Below the pieces are notes generated by a model. It saw nothing but the letters and a program-made list of their open reading frames with translations. It ran no database searches and was not told the origin of the DNA. A DNA stretch of 64,000 nt from Aphrophora alni (taxonomy: Eukaryota > Arthropoda > Insecta > Hemiptera > Aphrophoridae), in NCBI GenBank assembly GCA_963513935.1, contig OY740765.1, positions 74,507,718 to 74,571,717 on the forward strand, written 5' to 3'. Positions 1 to 11,912 of this stretch are shown in pieces (the stretch's first letter is position 1; the number at the start of each line of letters is the position of its first letter). The position numbers and the translations under genes are program-made.

Positions 1-1137
1 TGTGCTTCCTCTATGGCCTTGACAAGTTGATGCAATGCCGATATTGTTGATTTGCCTTTTTGGTAGGCAAATTGGTATTTATGAAAAGGTGCAATTGTTA
101 AAACCTCCATTCTAATGTGTTGATCCACTAGTTTCTCCATTGTTTTAAGCATAAACGACGAGAGACTAATTGGACGGTAAGACTTTGGGTCGTCTAGGGG
201 TTTTGCACCCCCCTTGTATAGAAATATGACCTTTACTTTCCTCCATACTTGAGTAACGTGGCCATATAACAAACTGGATCTAAACATTTTGATCAGTATT
301 GAGATTAAGATGTCCAGCCCTCTCTGAATAAGTGCCGGGAACACTCCATCAGGGCCTGGAGCCTTAAAAGGCTTAAAGGATCCTATGGCTCACTTAATCC
401 TTTCAGGCGATACAATCTTGTTGACAAGGGGACAGTCCATCTTGAGTTCTGCTCTACTCCTTATGGAACCATTGTACACCCTTGTTTCTCCAGGTGCTAT
501 ACAACCTGGAAAATGTTTTGTTAATAAAGCTTCCACAGTTTCCTAGAAGGTTGATGTTATGGTGCCATCTTCACGTTTAAGTGCACCAATGTTTACTTGA
601 GTACCCTTTGAAAGAGCCTTCTGCACCCTGCCAATTTCAGGTGCTTCATTAAGACTCTCACAGAAGGTCCTCCATGAGCTACGCTTCGATTTACGAAGCG
701 ATTTACATTAAACTCAGTAAGAGCTTTACGGTACTCTACCCAGTTATTTGTTCTCTTCGCTTTATTAAATTCCCTTCTGGCCTTGCTTTGTAGTTTACTA
801 AACTCATTGTTCCACCAGGGTACTTTACTGTTAGTTTTTTTGGTTTTGAGAGGACAGCTATCCTCAAAGGCCCTCATTATTGCCTCCGTTGTGAGGTTAG
901 CTGTATTCTTTAGGTCGTTTATGGATCTTATTTTTTGTTGTATATCCTTCACACCATTTTGTAGAGAACTTTTGTATCCCACCCAATCGGTCTTGCTAGG
1001 AACCCTATATGTTTGGTTAATCACACTACAAGCCCCCACTTTGAACATAATCATGAAGTCAAGGCTAACCCACACTCTGATGCCAACCGCTCGGCCGTCT
1101 ACCCAATATAAAAACATGTGGTTCCCGTGAGGGACCC
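1..1137 (-). pseudogene. Jockey-like LINE fragment, endonuclease end and start of reverse transcriptase
   Basis: Read on the minus strand, about 1-400 gives the N-terminal part of a non-LTR reverse transcriptase. It includes a block like YRPISLSSFMLKTMEKLVD (about 105-185), characteristic of the Jockey superfamily. The stretch 593-1117 is open for 174 codons and matches the endonuclease-RT linker, with YRVPSKTDW and VPWWNNE blocks. The two parts are in different frames and stops lie between them, so this copy is dead. It runs off the left edge, so the RT catalytic motif is outside the window. Family assignment is by motif only. Confidence 0.75.
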
Positions 1138-1442
1138 TTCATATCCCGCAATATTGTCTAGTTAAGAAGTATGTTTTTTAATCTTAAAAATCAATGGATT
1201 TTGATTAATGATACATTTACTATTTTCATCTTTTATCTGTTTTTCTTTCTATTCTTTTAAAATCATTTTCATAACGATACAGCGAATTTTTATTATATTG
1301 TATTTTATTTTGTATTGTAAACTACGTCACATTATGGATGATAAATAAAATTAGATTATCACGAGTTATATATTTTATTTAATATTAAATGGTTATGTTT
1401 TTGTCATATTTCTTAATTTTCTTCTTTTTTTAAGAATTACAG
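1138..1442. other. AT-rich sequence before exon 1
   Basis: No coding, RNA or repeat signal seen. The last 40 bases are pyrimidine-rich and end in ttacag, a plausible splice acceptor for the exon that follows. Confidence 0.5.
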
Positions 1443-1542
1443 GTCTATGATACATGTTCGACACCTGAAGGGGCAGTAAAGTCTGCATTAAGAGCACTCG
1501 TTGAGAATGGTCAAACTTGTCAACATTCACCTTTATTTTTAG
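1443..1542 (+). CDS. Class C GPCR-like receptor, exon 1 of those in the window
   Basis: This is an internal exon of a host gene encoding part of the extracellular Venus-flytrap (ANF-receptor) domain. It opens in phase 0 after ttacag, and its peptide starts VYDTCSTPEGAVKSALRAL. That matches the DTC block and helix at the same place in metabotropic glutamate receptors. It ends with the donor AG|gtaata at 1543, leaving one base of a split codon. The next exon at 32573 supplies the other two bases and gives Gly-Phe-Ile-Gly, so the phases agree. The intron between is about 31 kb and full of transposons. No start codon or signal peptide is visible, so upstream exons lie outside the window. The family (class C GPCR) is inferred from the four exons together; the subfamily is not known. 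Confidence 0.7.
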
Positions 1543-1844
1543 GTAATATTTTAGGTATATTTTCCTACAACATTAAATGTATTTATTGATCACACTCTCA
1601 GTTACTGACACAATAAGACTTTGTCACTTCCTGATATTCTGCATGCGTACTATTATTTTACCGTAGCAAACGAGAAAATCAATGATCCACTATTTAGGAA
1701 GGAGAAGGTAAAGTATTAAAAAGTCCCATTAGACAAATACGAAGTGATAAATGATACTAAAGTAATATTTTAATACAAAAAGAAAGTTATGTTAATTTGT
1801 ACCATTGTTTGAGGGACTATTTGATAAAAATTTTATTATATTAT

Positions 1845-2035
1845 ATTAGTATTGGAAAAATATATGTTCTCAGACAAAATTACGTAGTCACGTAATACCA
1901 TGACGTCACAATGTCACTATGACATCACATGACATCATATTGACATCACAAAACGTCACGATGACATCACAAAGAGGGATTAATGAATGAATATATTGAT
2001 AAATAGGCTTGATATGACGTATAGTCCACATCACG
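1845..2035 (+). repeat. Dispersed repeat with CRE-like motifs, copy 1
   Basis: The block holds about six variants of TGACGTCA / TGACATCA in roughly 80 bases (1900-1975). A diverged copy lies in the opposite orientation at 31005-31180; for example, gacaaaattac and the tggaaaaatata segment are shared. The sequence between 1543 and 1844 shows nothing recognisable. Confidence 0.6.
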
Positions 2036-2590
2036 TTTACATCATTATTCAATGACGATTATGACTTAAAATAGTATTGACCTACCTCATTGTTTACATT
2101 TTGAGTATGTTTGTAAAAAAACCATGGTGGTCTTGTCTTAGAGAATATTGTTTACATTTTCCCAGTCATTGAACTCATTGTTATGGTTAGAGTCAGGACA
2201 GTTTGGTCAATTGTTAATTTATTCATTTAGTTAGTAACAGGTTATTATAATAGTTATAGGAGGTTTGATGTTTTGTTCTGTTACTATTGTAAATAATGGA
2301 ATTGATTTATTGTTATCTGTTATCTTTCAATTTGTGACCTTTCATTGCTGATAAAATAATAATTATTATTGAGAAAACAGCTTACCTCTTTTTATGGCCG
2401 GATACAAAAGAAATTGTTATCAGTTTTGCAATGTAATAAAAAAACTAATGGGATATAGTCACGATTTTGTGATTATCACGTGATTAAATTGTGAGTCTTC
2501 ATTTAATTAAAACTATTTAGCTGACTCAATAAGTTTGATTTGATTTGCGGAATAATTGTAAATTTATGGTTCATTATTTTTAAGTAATGG

Positions 2591-2870
2591 GTCAATGATT
2601 ATTGTCAGTGATCCGATATAAATGATTAGTGAACTGTAAATTGTTTACTTGTTTGCAAATTATAAATTTATTGCTAATAATAATTGTTAAGTCAATGATT
2701 ATTTTCAGTGGTCCGACATAAATTATTAATGAAATGTGAATTGATTAGTTGTTTGCAAATATTAAATTTACCGTTCACTGTTATTTGGTTATAGGTCAAT
2801 GGTTATTTTAAGTGATTGCTTACTTATAATTATTAATGTTCTAATTTGCGTTATAGCTTTGTAAGCCCTT
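2591..2870. repeat. Diverged tandem repeat, about 100-bp period
   Basis: Units begin with gtcaatgattatt at 2591 and 2691 and a weaker copy at 2794. Each of the first two continues with a cagtg-tccga-ataaat block and a gtttgcaaat block. No coding content. The flanks 2036-2590 and 2871-3061 are plain AT-rich sequence. Confidence 0.55.
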
Positions 2871-3405
2871 CATTTAGTTAAATTTTATGTTTGATAACAA
2901 TTTATCGAATGTTTTTAATCCTAATCAACTAATATATATACTTCAAGAAATTAGTCTTTGATTATTACAGTCTCTAAGAGTACACCAATTTTGACTCTTT
3001 ATATTTTACTCTAGTTTTTACATACACTGTCTTTGTCTACATCTTCTTTGATTAATGTTCTGGTAAGTTACATAAACTAATCACATTTTTACTTGAAAAT
3101 TTTATCTAATAATTCATTATTACAAAAGTTAATTTCTTTTTTATAGAATATATATCTCAATATTTGGAATAATTAAATATCTCTATTCCAATAAAAAGAG
3201 ATTTTGGATTCGCAAATTTTTCTTGTTTAGAAATCAATTCTGTAAATGTCATCTTTTTCTAAATATCTTTTAAGGTAAATATAAAACATCACATTTTTAT
3301 TTGAAAACTTATTCTATTAATTTATTGTTAAAAAGTTTTTTTTATTTATTTTTTTTATATAGATCACATATTTCAATAAAAAGATATTCTTTTTCAATGG
3401 TGTCA

Positions 3406-4274
3406 TGGGGTTGGCTCGACATATTGGCCGCCCGAGTCAGTAGCAATCACTTCCTGGAAATGTGAATGGATCAGGTACCAGTCGGGCGGGTATTATTAAA
3501 ATCAATAAAGATCAAATAGAAAATAAATATCACTGTAATTTAATTTGTACTGGAAGAAAGCGCTGCTTATCACACGGCACAAAAAGTAATGCTTGTAAAT
3601 AACAGATATATAAACATTGTAAATCGCGTTGTAATAATTAACCTCAAAAACTAACTTTATAGTACAAATTATCAGTTTTTGAAATAGGAAAAAAAGTGTA
3701 TTTTTGGTGGTGATAAAAACCTTAAATCAAATGGCCAAATTATGTTGAAATGAAATTTACACGTTACATTTACTCCCACAAGAATGCATGAGAGGTAGGT
3801 TAGGTTAGGTTAGTAGGTTAGATTAGGTTAGGTTAGGTTAGGTTAGGTTTTAGATAGTGTTTATATATCTCTTAGTCAATCTTCACAGACGTATGGTCAT
3901 TGCAATCATAAAGCCCATCGACAATATGACATATCATCGAATTGGATACTTAAATAAACTTCAACAGTGTCTTATGAGTTCAGAATAGTTCTGTTATGAT
4001 TGGTATTGTGCTTTCTGTTAGTTTTAAAGGATACCAGGTTAGCCAAGACCCGAGAATACTACCCGCCAATAACAAGTCATACTATTCAAACAGATGACGA
4101 ACCTCGTCACCTGAGTGTCACTCTTCGGCTAACCGAACAAACAAACACCTCCAATTCCAAGAAAGGTTGCTCATTAAGCAGGAGTTTGAACAGATGACCC
4201 TAGTTCCCCAAAGTGTCAAGCCAACCCCACGGTATACTATAGTGTCGAGCTAACCCTACGTCGAGCCAACCCCA
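3406..4274. mobile_element. MITE-like DNA transposon with iterated termini
   Basis: The left end TGGGGTTGGCTCGAC (3406-3420) is the exact reverse complement of 4260-4274. The right end also holds two imperfect extra copies of the terminal motif at about 4216-4230 and 4244-4258, so the terminus is repeated three times. The body (869 bp) has no transposase, and the superfamily is not identified. It contains the TTAGG tract. It interrupts a tandem-repeat unit, which supports a real insertion, although I could not define a clean target duplication. Confidence 0.6.
3794..3850 (+). repeat. Interstitial TTAGG repeat
   Basis: About ten near-perfect copies of the pentamer TTAGG, the canonical insect telomere repeat. 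Two units are altered (tagtaggtta, tagattagg). It lies inside the 3406-4274 MITE, so it is probably carried by the element and need not mark a chromosome fusion. Confidence 0.75.
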
Positions 4275-4437
4275 CTTAATTTTTTTCAATTCTTTAAAAA
4301 TCAGTGGGTTAAAGTTCATCTTTCTCTAAACATTTTCTGATCTGCTTGCTATAAGCCTTATAAAGGTAAATATACACAGTTATTAAATGTTAAACAATTT
4401 TTGTTAATTGGTGTCATATTAATTAATAAATTTTAAC

Positions 4438-4625
<188 letters not shown>

Positions 4626-4626
<1 letters not shown>

Positions 4627-6998
4627 GCAACGCACCCCCCGCCACACAGACGGACTGTGGGGACTCTTTACGCTGCAAGACCCTACCACTACCCACCGCG
4701 ATATAGAAAGTGATTCTTTCGCAGTTTATAGTTTCGATAATGCTCTTGATTCTTATGTCACACAAGAATAATTTATTTTGATCAACTTATGCTAACACAG
4801 GAAATTTTACTATATTAATATATTCACTTCTTATACTATCTTACCTTTCTTAAAACTCCAGACTCTTTTTCAAAGGGTGTGCCCTTTGGAGCTATTTAAT
4901 TCATTAAACCAAAATTTGCTCTTTTTTGAATTTAACTTTTTACTGGTGATCACTTACTTCTTCTTCTTTCTTATTTAATGAGTTTCTTTGAATAGGTTAG
5001 TTTCAATTAAAATATTCCACAGTGAAATTTAACAAATTTATTTAAAAGTCTACAATTTAATTTTTACTGTGAGAAACAATGGATTTCTTTCGAATCACTT
5101 ACAACAATTAATGTCGCCTTTTCTGACAATTTATATGAAATGCTTTCTTCTTTAACAAACTGAAAATCTACTATACTAAACAATTTTAACATGAACTAAA
5201 ACTAACAAATTATATTCTTATTCTAATACACATATATATGAATCCTATTATTTATCTGTTTTCAATCTGTTACTTGATTGCTTTATTATTTGACTCGAAT
5301 GTTATTGTATTTTATATCTCTTTATTTGAATGACTTTAAAATTGGCTTTATTTTGACTTTACTTTGTCTTTATAATGTTATTAGTTAACTTTATTGAGTT
5401 TAATAATTTTGGACGTAATTCAAGTTTATTAAAATATATTTTATTTATTAAAAAAGCTTGATTTATGCAGTACCTTGTTTTTGTGAAGTGCACAAGTCCG
5501 CTCGTCCTGATTCTGAGAATGTTAGAGGATCTTGGAGATGGTTTCTTAGAGTTGTCTAGAATATCCCGAAGTCCAGTTCTCGATGAATCTGTTGATGACG
5601 ACAAGTTCTAGAAGAATGTTTGCCGGAGTCCGTAGTGAAGATCTCTTATACTAATAATAATTATTATTGTAGGATGTCACGTTGTCTCCTGCAAGGCCGA
5701 TCCTTTCTGTGGGCACCGTTATTAACCTGGCGAAGTACAGAGCGTTGACAATATATTTTCACGACGATTTCCTGTTCAGACTTGAGTAAAGTTGGTGATC
5801 TTTCCTGGAGCTGCTACTAGAAGAACTTCCCTGGAGCTGGTACTAAACGAGACTGTCGAATTAACTTGAAGAAAGTTAACTCGTCGAAGTTTAGGCCTTT
5901 CAGTGTGGCCAACCTTCATTGATTTTTGTTACTGTTTTATTTCACAATTTAATTAATTTTATTTATTTATATGCACTACGATGAACTCTCCTTGGCTTAT
6001 CCTTCTATTGTTTGTCTAATTTTTCCATTTTAAATTATCTATTTCTATTATTATTAGTTGTTATTAGTTTAATTTCTTTTGGTGGATTTGTGTTGGGGTT
6101 GGTATCTTTCCCTCTCCATGCGTCGACTGCCTAGCTTGCGCGCGACCTTCAAGACACGTTGATTCCTGAAAATTATAAGTTTTTACTTGCGAATTCTTCT
6201 TTTCTTCATATATCCTGTTCGCTTCGCTCGATCTTCTTCTGGGTGATTTCATTTTGAAGCCCTTCTCTTCCTGATGATTTTCCATCTTCATTTTCAGCGA
6301 TACAACGTATATTTTTACTTTTACAGGGATTTGAAAATTTCGTAGTTTTTCTAAATTTAGTTTTTCCAATTTTGGAAATTTTGGAAATCTTCTTTTTGTA
6401 AGTTGTTCCTCTGATGCTGAAAGTCCCAAAACTGCTTTCCTCTTCTTCCTCACTCCTGGGTTTCACAGGTTACGGTACTTTCTGCATGTTTGGTTATTTA
6501 TTATTTTATTACTTTATGGTCTTTTATTAAATTTTGATTTCGAGTCTTATTTATTACTAGTTTATATTATAGTTATGTACTGTTATTATTAGATTTGGAA
6601 TTTATTCATTTTAAGGGTTTTTTATGTTTTATGACGTTTTATTATGGCTATAACTTTTTTATTATTAATTTGACGAGTTTATTCTCTTATTATTTATTAT
6701 TAGGTTTTCCTAGCTCTACACGATTATATCATTTTATTTTAAGTTTTCGGATTTTGATTTTATTGCAAAGGAATATATGGAAGTATTCCTGTTCAATCCG
6801 GAAAGCTAGACATTTCCTGTCCAGGCGCGTGACCTTGGCTTGGCTAACCTACATATTCCCTTTAACTTTACATGTGTTTTAATGAGATTTAGAAATGTTT
6901 TTGTCATTTCTACAATTACTATGGGATTTAATTGAAATTTTGGAATTTGGCTATTTTCCAAAATTGCTCCTTGCAGACGGTTCAATTAAACCGTTGCA
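4626..6998 (-). mobile_element. Solo LTR (LTR-A), 2373 bp, in a (TG)n microsatellite
   Basis: The block is flanked on both sides by pure TG repeat. On the + strand it begins TGCAACG and ends CGTTGCA, giving TG...CA ends with 7-bp inverted termini. Its first 90 bases resemble the start of the LTRs at 7017, with a shared cgct.ca..cctaccacta..cac block. Its last 100 bases share the gggattta..ttggct..tttccaaa pattern with the LTR ends at 9570. This suggests a related family and the same (minus) orientation. No PBS, polypurine tract or gag adjoins it, so it is best read as a solo LTR. A lysine-rich 129-codon open frame at 6064-6453 (minus) has no recognised domain and is probably chance. The target duplication cannot be separated from the repeat (gtgt on both sides). 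Confidence 0.6.
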
Positions 6999-7016
6999 GT
7001 GTGTGTGTGTGTGTGT
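6999..7016 (+). repeat. (GT)9 between two LTR insertions
   Basis: Eighteen bases of pure GT separate the end of LTR-A (6998) from the start of the 15.9-kb array (7017). They are the middle part of the same microsatellite. Confidence 0.95.
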
Positions 7017-8321
7017 TGCCGCGCTCCGTCTCACGAGGTCGTGGGTTCTCGCACCTCTTTTTGCGCTACACTTACCACTAACCACTCTGTTCTGTCTTCA
7101 CGAATTTAAGATTCTTTGTTCCCTTTTTGGAACACTATTTATCACGAACTCTTAAACTCGCTGTACGATCACCACCGACTGGGCGAACCACCTTTCTTCT
7201 CAGAGCAAGCGCGGGCAAGGCCAAAATGCTCACTTTTACTTTTTTGAATCAAAGATTTTGCAACTCTTGGCTCTAGTAAGTATGAGCTTGTCCTCATAAA
7301 CTTACTAACTTTTAATTTACGCAAAATTCTCTGAATTTTATCTCAATGCTCGATTATTTGACTCTTTTTTAAGATTAACACTCTCTCTCTCTAAGGTCGT
7401 GCCTTTTGGGAGAAATCGGCTCTTAAGTTCTGATGATAACTTTTAAAATTTTCAAATTATATTACCAGAGCACATATATAAGATTTATGTTTAAACAAGG
7501 TTAATAACATATACAGAATGGATATATATTGAAAACACAACAAAATTTAGAAATGAATTATTTATGTATTCCTTTCTCTTTTGCACAGGAAAATGTTAAC
7601 TTTATAAACCTTTTTAATAACACCAAACAATTTGATTAAACAACAACACAACTATTTATTTATTTGACAAAATTTATCAATGTAATATTTTCTATATCTT
7701 AAACAAAATAAAAACGCTTGACTTTTCAGACAGAACCACAAACAGTTTTTCCTGTACTGAAAAAGTCGTATTTAAATTATTAATTATTTTCAACACCAAA
7801 GCAGAGGTTTAAAAAATGAATTTACTTTTTAGTAATTCCCCTAATGACGTTATATTTGAAATGAAGTTAATATTTGCGAATTATTCCTTAAGTATAAGAT
7901 ACCTTCACACTTTATTAGAAGTTCTAGTTGGATTTGGAATTTGTTGTATAATTAGGATGATGTTGATATGATGTTTTCGATCCAGAGTCTGTAAGCTGCT
8001 ATGTAGTTGAATGCTGGTCTCGAATTCTTCTAAGTTGCCTTGAAGATCGATTAAAGTTGAAATTATTCTAAGTCCAGTTAAGTAGAGTGACAGTTGAATT
8101 TTCCTCTCAGCTCAGAGTCGGTTGCAGAAGAAACGTCCTATTCGCGTCGATTCCAAATCAAAAGTGTCCTTCTTTCGAACGACAAATTACGGTCTCCCTG
8201 TCAGTGGGAATTAATCCACGTTTCTGGAGCCAATTTTCCTCCCTTTTAGGGAAAAAGGTATTTTCCATATATTATGTGTTTTCAGGCCCTTTTGGTCTGA
8301 AATATTTACACTATATATTTT

Positions 8322-8344
8322 ATTAGTCATATTTTTTGACTAAT
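8322..8344. other. Hairpin with 8-bp arms in LTR
   Basis: attagtca (8322-8329) pairs with tgactaat (8337-8344). The same hairpin occurs at the matching place in the other two LTRs. Possible RNA structure; function unknown. Confidence 0.6.
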
Positions 8345-8362
8345 GAATAGTTTTCTTCCTTT

Positions 8363-8394
8363 ATTATTAATTAAAACACCTTTTAATTAATAAT
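8363..8394. other. Perfect 14-bp-arm hairpin in LTR
   Basis: attattaattaaaa (8363-8376) and ttttaattaataat (8381-8394) are exact reverse complements around a cacc loop. The hairpin is conserved in LTR 2 and LTR 3. Confidence 0.7.
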
Positions 8395-9466
8395 TTATTG
8401 TATTTTTTCTTCAACGTTATCTGTGATCCAAGTTGGCAATATGATGTTTTAAACTTTGGATTCCTGCTGAGGATGCGCACGCCACTTTTCATGTTTTTGC
8501 ATGAAAATCTCTACTTTGTTCGTTTTTTCGTTCAACTCGCTATAACTTTCGAACGCTCGAACCGATTTTAAAGTTCCTTTCGGATTCTTCTTCCTTTCCA
8601 TCTTGTGGGTCTTGTGGAACTTGATTCATCGCTCTACTACGCTTCGTTCGCGAGTTATCGCCCTTTTCCCGAAATTCGATTTTTCTTCTTTCCAAATTTT
8701 GAGATAAGTCCTTTCTCAAAATTCTTTTGACGAAATCTTGTTCCTCTTCTACTACGACGAAAAACTATGTTTGTACTTTTCCCATAACTCGTTTGGTTTT
8801 TGAGTTATGTGTCCTTGAAGTCCTAAAGTTTGCATCGTATGAGTTTATGTTCATAAAAACCCCCCCATTATATATTATTACTTCTGCTTTGATGTTTTAC
8901 AATTTTACATACTAGATATCTATAATTACCATGTTACTTTACCCCTTTAACGTTTAATTTAACCGCTTTTGGGCTTTGAAGTTTTACGTTTTGTAATTAT
9001 TATATCTCCCATATTTTATTTTCAAATTTGATTATGAGTACATATTATTGTGCCCTATTGTGGTCTCTTCAATAGTACTTATTATTATTTTTTAAATAAT
9101 CCCCCCTTCAACTTAAAAACTCCAAAAGACTCCCCAAGAATGACTTTCTAAGTCCATTTTCACCTGTTAATTATTATTAATTCATATTTCTTATTTATGA
9201 TTATTATTAGTTCCCCTTTGAGTTATGACTCTACGTTTTTTGAATTTTGAATTTAAGTTTTTTCCAAATTTTAGGTTTTTGAGCCCCTATAAAAACTTGA
9301 ATAACTTTTTTGTTTTAATTGCTTTTAAATTTATTCTTCGATATTATTAATCGGTTGATTCTACTGAACATTAATTTATTTTAATAATTTAGTATTTTAA
9401 TAAAATAAGAAACAAGACAGAGCGACTGTACACGATCCAACATGCAGTGTTCAACACCTGTTGCCG

Positions 9467-9474
9467 TGACGTCA
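9467..9474. promoter_or_regulatory. Consensus CRE palindrome TGACGTCA in U3
   Basis: A full TGACGTCA lies about 100 bp inside the 5' end of LTR 1 (minus orientation), where U3 promoter elements are expected. Identical sites occur at 16107-16114 and 22818-22825. Binding by a CREB/ATF-type factor is inferred only from the consensus. Confidence 0.5.
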
Positions 9475-9570
9475 TCGTCCCTCCTCGTCTCCCATCTACA
9501 TGGCTTTATCGCGGGAATTTAAAATGTTTTAAATTGGCTTGAGACTTTTGGCTTTTTCCAAACCGTCTCA

Positions 9571-9587
9571 ATATGCCCCCTTTGAAC
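9571..9587 (-). other. Polypurine tract, internal region 1
   Basis: Read on the minus strand the sequence is GTTCAAAGGGGGCATAT, directly followed by the LTR start TGAGACGG. This is the standard position of the plus-strand primer. The same tract occurs at 16211-16227. Confidence 0.75.
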
Positions 9588-10629
9588 TAAAATTTTCGGT
9601 TAAAATGAAAAATTCCTATTTTTCATTTTTTAAAAAACTAAAATTTTTGTATTAAACCCCTTTTTCGACATATCACATTTCATATTAACTATTTATTAAT
9701 GGTTATCTTCATTAAATCTTTTATCATTTTACATTATTAACATATATATCAAAAATGTATTATTTTGCATTGATATTCATATATATATTTTACAACATCT
9801 TATTCAAATTCATCTCTATATTTCATCTTCATTTATCATCATCATAAAATTTGACATAATAGCCTAAAAATATACATAAACACATATATTTCAATTTAAA
9901 AAACATCTCCTCCTTCATTTCATATATTTATATACTCAAAACACATTTTATTTATTATTGTATAATATTTATATATTCAAAACACATGTTATTTATTGCT
10001 GTATACATACAAATTTGCTTAATCGTTCACTTTTGTCCATCACAGCCGTTTCTTCTAAACGTCCTTGCTGTAAATAAACACATTATCACACACAAAACAT
10101 ATTACATTTATATAAGGAATAACTCGTCTTATATGATTACAAATATCTGCTTTGGTTGAACTAAAACTATGCCTTACTTATATAATATACTTGGTAACTA
10201 CAACGGTTACTATCCTAATTGCAGTTAAAAAGAAAAAATATTTATTTTATTCGGAAATCTCTCTTTAATAAAAAACAAAACAGTACACATTTATTCTTTC
10301 ATTCATTCCTATCACCCTTGGCTAATTTGTTGAACAAGCAGTCTGTCAATATTTGTTAATCGACGTCCGGTTCACCGCTTCCCCTCTTCGTCTACACTTT
10401 GTTTATTCAGGTGTCGATTGCAGATGCGTGTTACCGCTATGCTCCTTGGCCTTACATAATTAGGAATTTGTTCAAGCTTTATCCTGTTATTTACTGACCT
10501 AGGCTACATTCTCTTAATCAGCTGACAATCCGTTATTTCCTTTTATCATAATCGCTTCTACACTTTACATTTTACAACTATTTAACACTACATTTTATAC
10601 ATTTTATTTATGAAATTTCTTACTTTCTA
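9588..10629. other. Noncoding AT-rich tail of internal region 1
   Basis: About 1 kb between the end of the protease frame and the polypurine tract. It has no open frame with RT, RNase H or integrase motifs on either strand. The same sequence recurs at 16228-17269 with few changes. Confidence 0.7.
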
Positions 10630-11820
10630 TTAATATCTCCTAAGTCCTTCACATCTAAATTTTACTTTCCCTTCGGGCCTCCTTTCTTTCATTTTACACT
10701 TCGTAGAATTTTTGAACTTAGCTTTCTTCTTTCGGTATCTCATTTCTCCTTGTTTCACCTTTAGAAAATTTCGTCCATTTTGTCTCTCAGGATCCGCCAT
10801 TTTGATTATAGCTCTCCATTCTTTCCCGTCTCTTGCGTTGAATTTGTCTTGTGTAAGTTCTGAATCGTTTTCGGAGTTATTTTGCAAATTTTCGTCGTAA
10901 TTTATTATTTTATTATTTTCGTAGATCATGGCCTCTGGCCCACTATTATTTTCGTAGATTATGGCCTCTGGCCCACTATTATTTTTTCTTCCCACTTTAT
11001 TTCCTTTATTCTCCGCTTCTTTCAGCCCTTCATCTTTATTAAAATTTGCCTTTTTCCTCCTTATTGACTCATTGTTTACACTTAACTTCTTTCTTCGCTT
11101 TTGACCACCATCGGTTTGGTCACTACTCGGTCTAGACACGTCCATTGCTTTCTGTTTTAGGTCCGTAGGCATTTTTACGGCCAACACACAAGCCCCTTTT
11201 GCTCGCTTGTGCGAATTTGAGCCTCCATTTTTTGCAGCTGACGACGCTACCATTTTGTCGGTTTCGCCGCCATCTTGATGTTCTTTCTGCACTTTGTTTT
11301 TGCTCAATCTTAATTTATTTTCTTTAAGAAAATCTACTACAATAAATTCGTTTTCTTTTACCAGTTGTAGGAAACCCTTTTCCATATTAATTCGATTTCG
11401 ATATTTGCACATTAAATCACAACCCATTATCATTTTGCTCTCTAGCTTTGGTACCACCATAAATACCCCTCTTATTGATTGGTCATTTATTCTAATCTCC
11501 AATAATGCTTGTAATTTAATCTTCTGTCGCTGGCTTTTTATCGCTGTCACCATTTCCGTATTTACAACTGGTAATTCCAAGATTTTATCGTTCCTATTTT
11601 TTAGCACATTTTTATAAAAATCCTCTTGAACACAGAACATCTGAGCTCCGGTGTCAATGGACATATTTACTTTTATATTTTCAATTTCTATCCCTATTTC
11701 CGGACATTTTTCGTAAACTTCACTATTTAAAATTTTATTATCTCTTTCCTCCATTAAATCTTTTTTAATTTCGGTATTTAAAATCCCCAATTTAATTTTA
11801 TTTATTTTCAGATCCCCCCT
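10630..11820 (-). CDS. Retroelement aspartic protease with long basic tail, copy 1
   Basis: The frame is open for 386 codons from the ATG at 11790, and it remains open upstream towards Gag. The protease active site is SIDTGAQM (DTGA codons at 11644-11655), followed by flap-like and GCDLM blocks near residue 120. After about residue 170 comes a tail rich in Lys, Arg and Asn with no recognised domain. The tail contains two tandem copies of NNSGPEAIIYE-type 12-residue units (about 10917-10990). Retroviral-type proteases act as homodimers and cut the Gag precursor; that role is inferred from family. No RT follows the protease, unlike in autonomous Ty3/Gypsy elements. In this copy the run of six Gs at 11814-11819 keeps the protease in the same frame as the Gag C terminus. 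Confidence 0.7.
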   Translation of the reverse strand, partial: RGDLKINKIKLGILNTEIKKDLMEERDNKILNSEVYEKCPEIGIEIENIKVNMSIDTGAQMFCVQEDFYKNVLKNRNDKILELPVVNTEMVTAIKSQRQKIKLQALLEIRINDQSIRGVFMVVPKLESKMIMGCDLMCKYRNRINMEKGFLQLVKENEFIVVDFLKENKLRLSKNKVQKEHQDGGETDKMVASSAAKNGGSNSHKRAKGACVLAVKMPTDLKQKAMDVSRPSSDQTDGGQKRRKKLSVNNESIRRKKANFNKDEGLKEAENKGNKVGRKNNSGPEAIIYENNSGPEAMIYENNKIINYDENLQNNSENDSELTQDKFNARDGKEWRAIIKMADPERQNGRNFLKVKQGEMRYRKKKAKFKNSTKCKMKERRPEGKVKFRCEGLRRY

Positions 11821-11912
11821 TTTATGTTTGCTTAATTTGGTTTTATCCTCGATCTCAATTCCGTTTGTATTTTCCTTTTTCTGCCAAAAATTTTGCCATG
11901 AGATCTCGTATT

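Larger units (their letters stand above)
7017..9570 (-). repeat. LTR 1 of the array (3' LTR), 2554 bp
   Basis: The + strand starts TGCCGCGCTCC directly after (GT)n and ends AAACCGTCTCA, next to the polypurine-tract complement. Only scattered single-base differences from LTR 2 were seen (for example near 7368 and 7699), which suggests recent origin. Several 60-110-codon open frames on the + strand recur in all three LTRs, but they are antisense to Gag, have no known domain and are not annotated. Confidence 0.85.

Noticed and set aside
6064..6466. Lysine-rich 129-codon frame in LTR-A as a gene
   Set aside because: No domain, two overlapping alternative frames, and located in a solo LTR.
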